A stretch of DNA of 64,000 nucleotides from [Clostridium] saccharolyticum WM1 (GTDB taxonomy: Bacteria > Bacillota > Clostridia > Lachnospirales > Lachnospiraceae). The notes under the pieces are model-generated. The model was not told where the DNA came from. It made no database searches and saw only the letters and a list, made by a program, of their open reading frames with translations. The position numbers were made by a program, and so were the translations under genes. Each line of letters begins with the position of its first letter. Position 1 is the stretch's first letter. The stretch spans positions 2,232,001-2,296,000 of the forward strand of contig NC_014376.1 of assembly GCF_000144625.1 (NCBI RefSeq). Reading direction: 5' to 3'. Below are positions 63,796 to 64,000 of the stretch, in pieces.

Positions 63796-63842
63796 ATATT
63801 CGATCTGCGGTGGCTTAACGAAAAAAAAGGAGAGATCGACCC

Positions 63843-64000
63843 ATGAACAATTTTTTTATCGCACAAACCTTTGGCAAATCCTCGAATTTCACGGATATTC
63901 CAAACCACTTATTTAAAGAACACAATGTAAAAAAGGGGCTACGCAACGATGACGGTACCGGTGTCCGGGTGGGGCTCACCCGTGTATCTGATGTAGTCGG
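63843..64000 (+). CDS. Citrate synthase, N-terminal part cut by window edge
   Basis: 52 full codons are visible from an ATG with AAGGAG upstream. The segment EHNVKKGLRNDDGTGVRVGLTRVSDVVG is the start typical of the citrate/2-methylcitrate synthase family in clostridia, which begins with KRGLRN(A/S)DGTGV. It would condense acetyl-CoA with oxaloacetate. Only the N-terminus is available, so Si- versus Re-type or methylcitrate preference cannot be judged. Confidence 0.75.
   Translation, partial: MNNFFIAQTFGKSSNFTDIPNHLFKEHNVKKGLRNDDGTGVRVGLTRVSDVV

Noticed and set aside
1..64000. tRNA, rRNA, CRISPR array, insertion sequence or prophage
   Set aside because: I looked through the gaps and found no cloverleaf, regular repeat-spacer array, transposase or phage gene.

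Overview
The window reads as the chromosome of a spore-forming member of the Clostridia, most likely a Lachnospiraceae (Lacrimispora/Clostridium saccharolyticum-like). The grounds are a sporulation gene (spoIVA), the clostridial DUF512-der-plsY-gpsA order, a YesM/YesN-type two-component pair, CUT1 sugar transport genes, strong AGGAGG ribosome binding sites and moderate GC. The species is inferred. Almost every gene is on the minus strand, so transcription mostly runs from high to low coordinates. The plus-strand genes are a sensor kinase (17.7-19.4 kb), a PRPP synthetase (29.3-30.5 kb) and the start of a citrate synthase (63.8 kb to the edge).

Layout: 0-5 kb holds a truncated small membrane protein, an LprI-domain lipoprotein-like protein, rnhA, a beta-CASP nuclease and spoIVA. 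5-16 kb is a nine-gene operon: a CUT1 ABC importer with two different ATPases, an erythritol/threitol-type zinc dehydrogenase, an L-xylulose-5-phosphate 3-epimerase, an L-xylulokinase and a second FGGY kinase. It looks like a polyol (probably pentitol) uptake and catabolism system, with a YesN-like regulator and a divergent YesM-like kinase next to it. 19.5-24.5 kb is a complete branched-chain amino acid transporter (livKHMGF). 24.5-29 kb holds gpsA, plsY, der and a DUF512 radical-SAM protein. The two transport modules lie between gpsA and spoIVA, which are close neighbours in other Firmicutes, so the 5-24 kb block looks like accessory DNA inserted into a core neighbourhood.

29-41 kb is housekeeping: prs, pgeF, yraN, rnhB, rbgA, lepB, rplS, trmD, rimM, khpA, rpsP, ffh, ylxM, then an alpha/beta hydrolase, a glyoxalase-like protein and serS. 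41-43 kb pairs a pyridoxamine kinase with an ECF S component. 43-55 kb is the conserved thiN-rpe-rsgA-pknB-stp-rlmN-rsmB-yugP-fmt-def-priA string. 55-63.5 kb holds murF, murE, fhs, spoIIIE/ftsK and a TepA/ClpP-like protease.

No tRNA, rRNA, CRISPR array, insertion sequence or known riboswitch was recognised. The most interesting signals are the polyol operon with its paired direct repeats upstream, a degenerate family of short hairpin repeats placed just upstream of several start codons, a possible attenuator in front of citrate synthase, and a long divergent PRPP synthetase.
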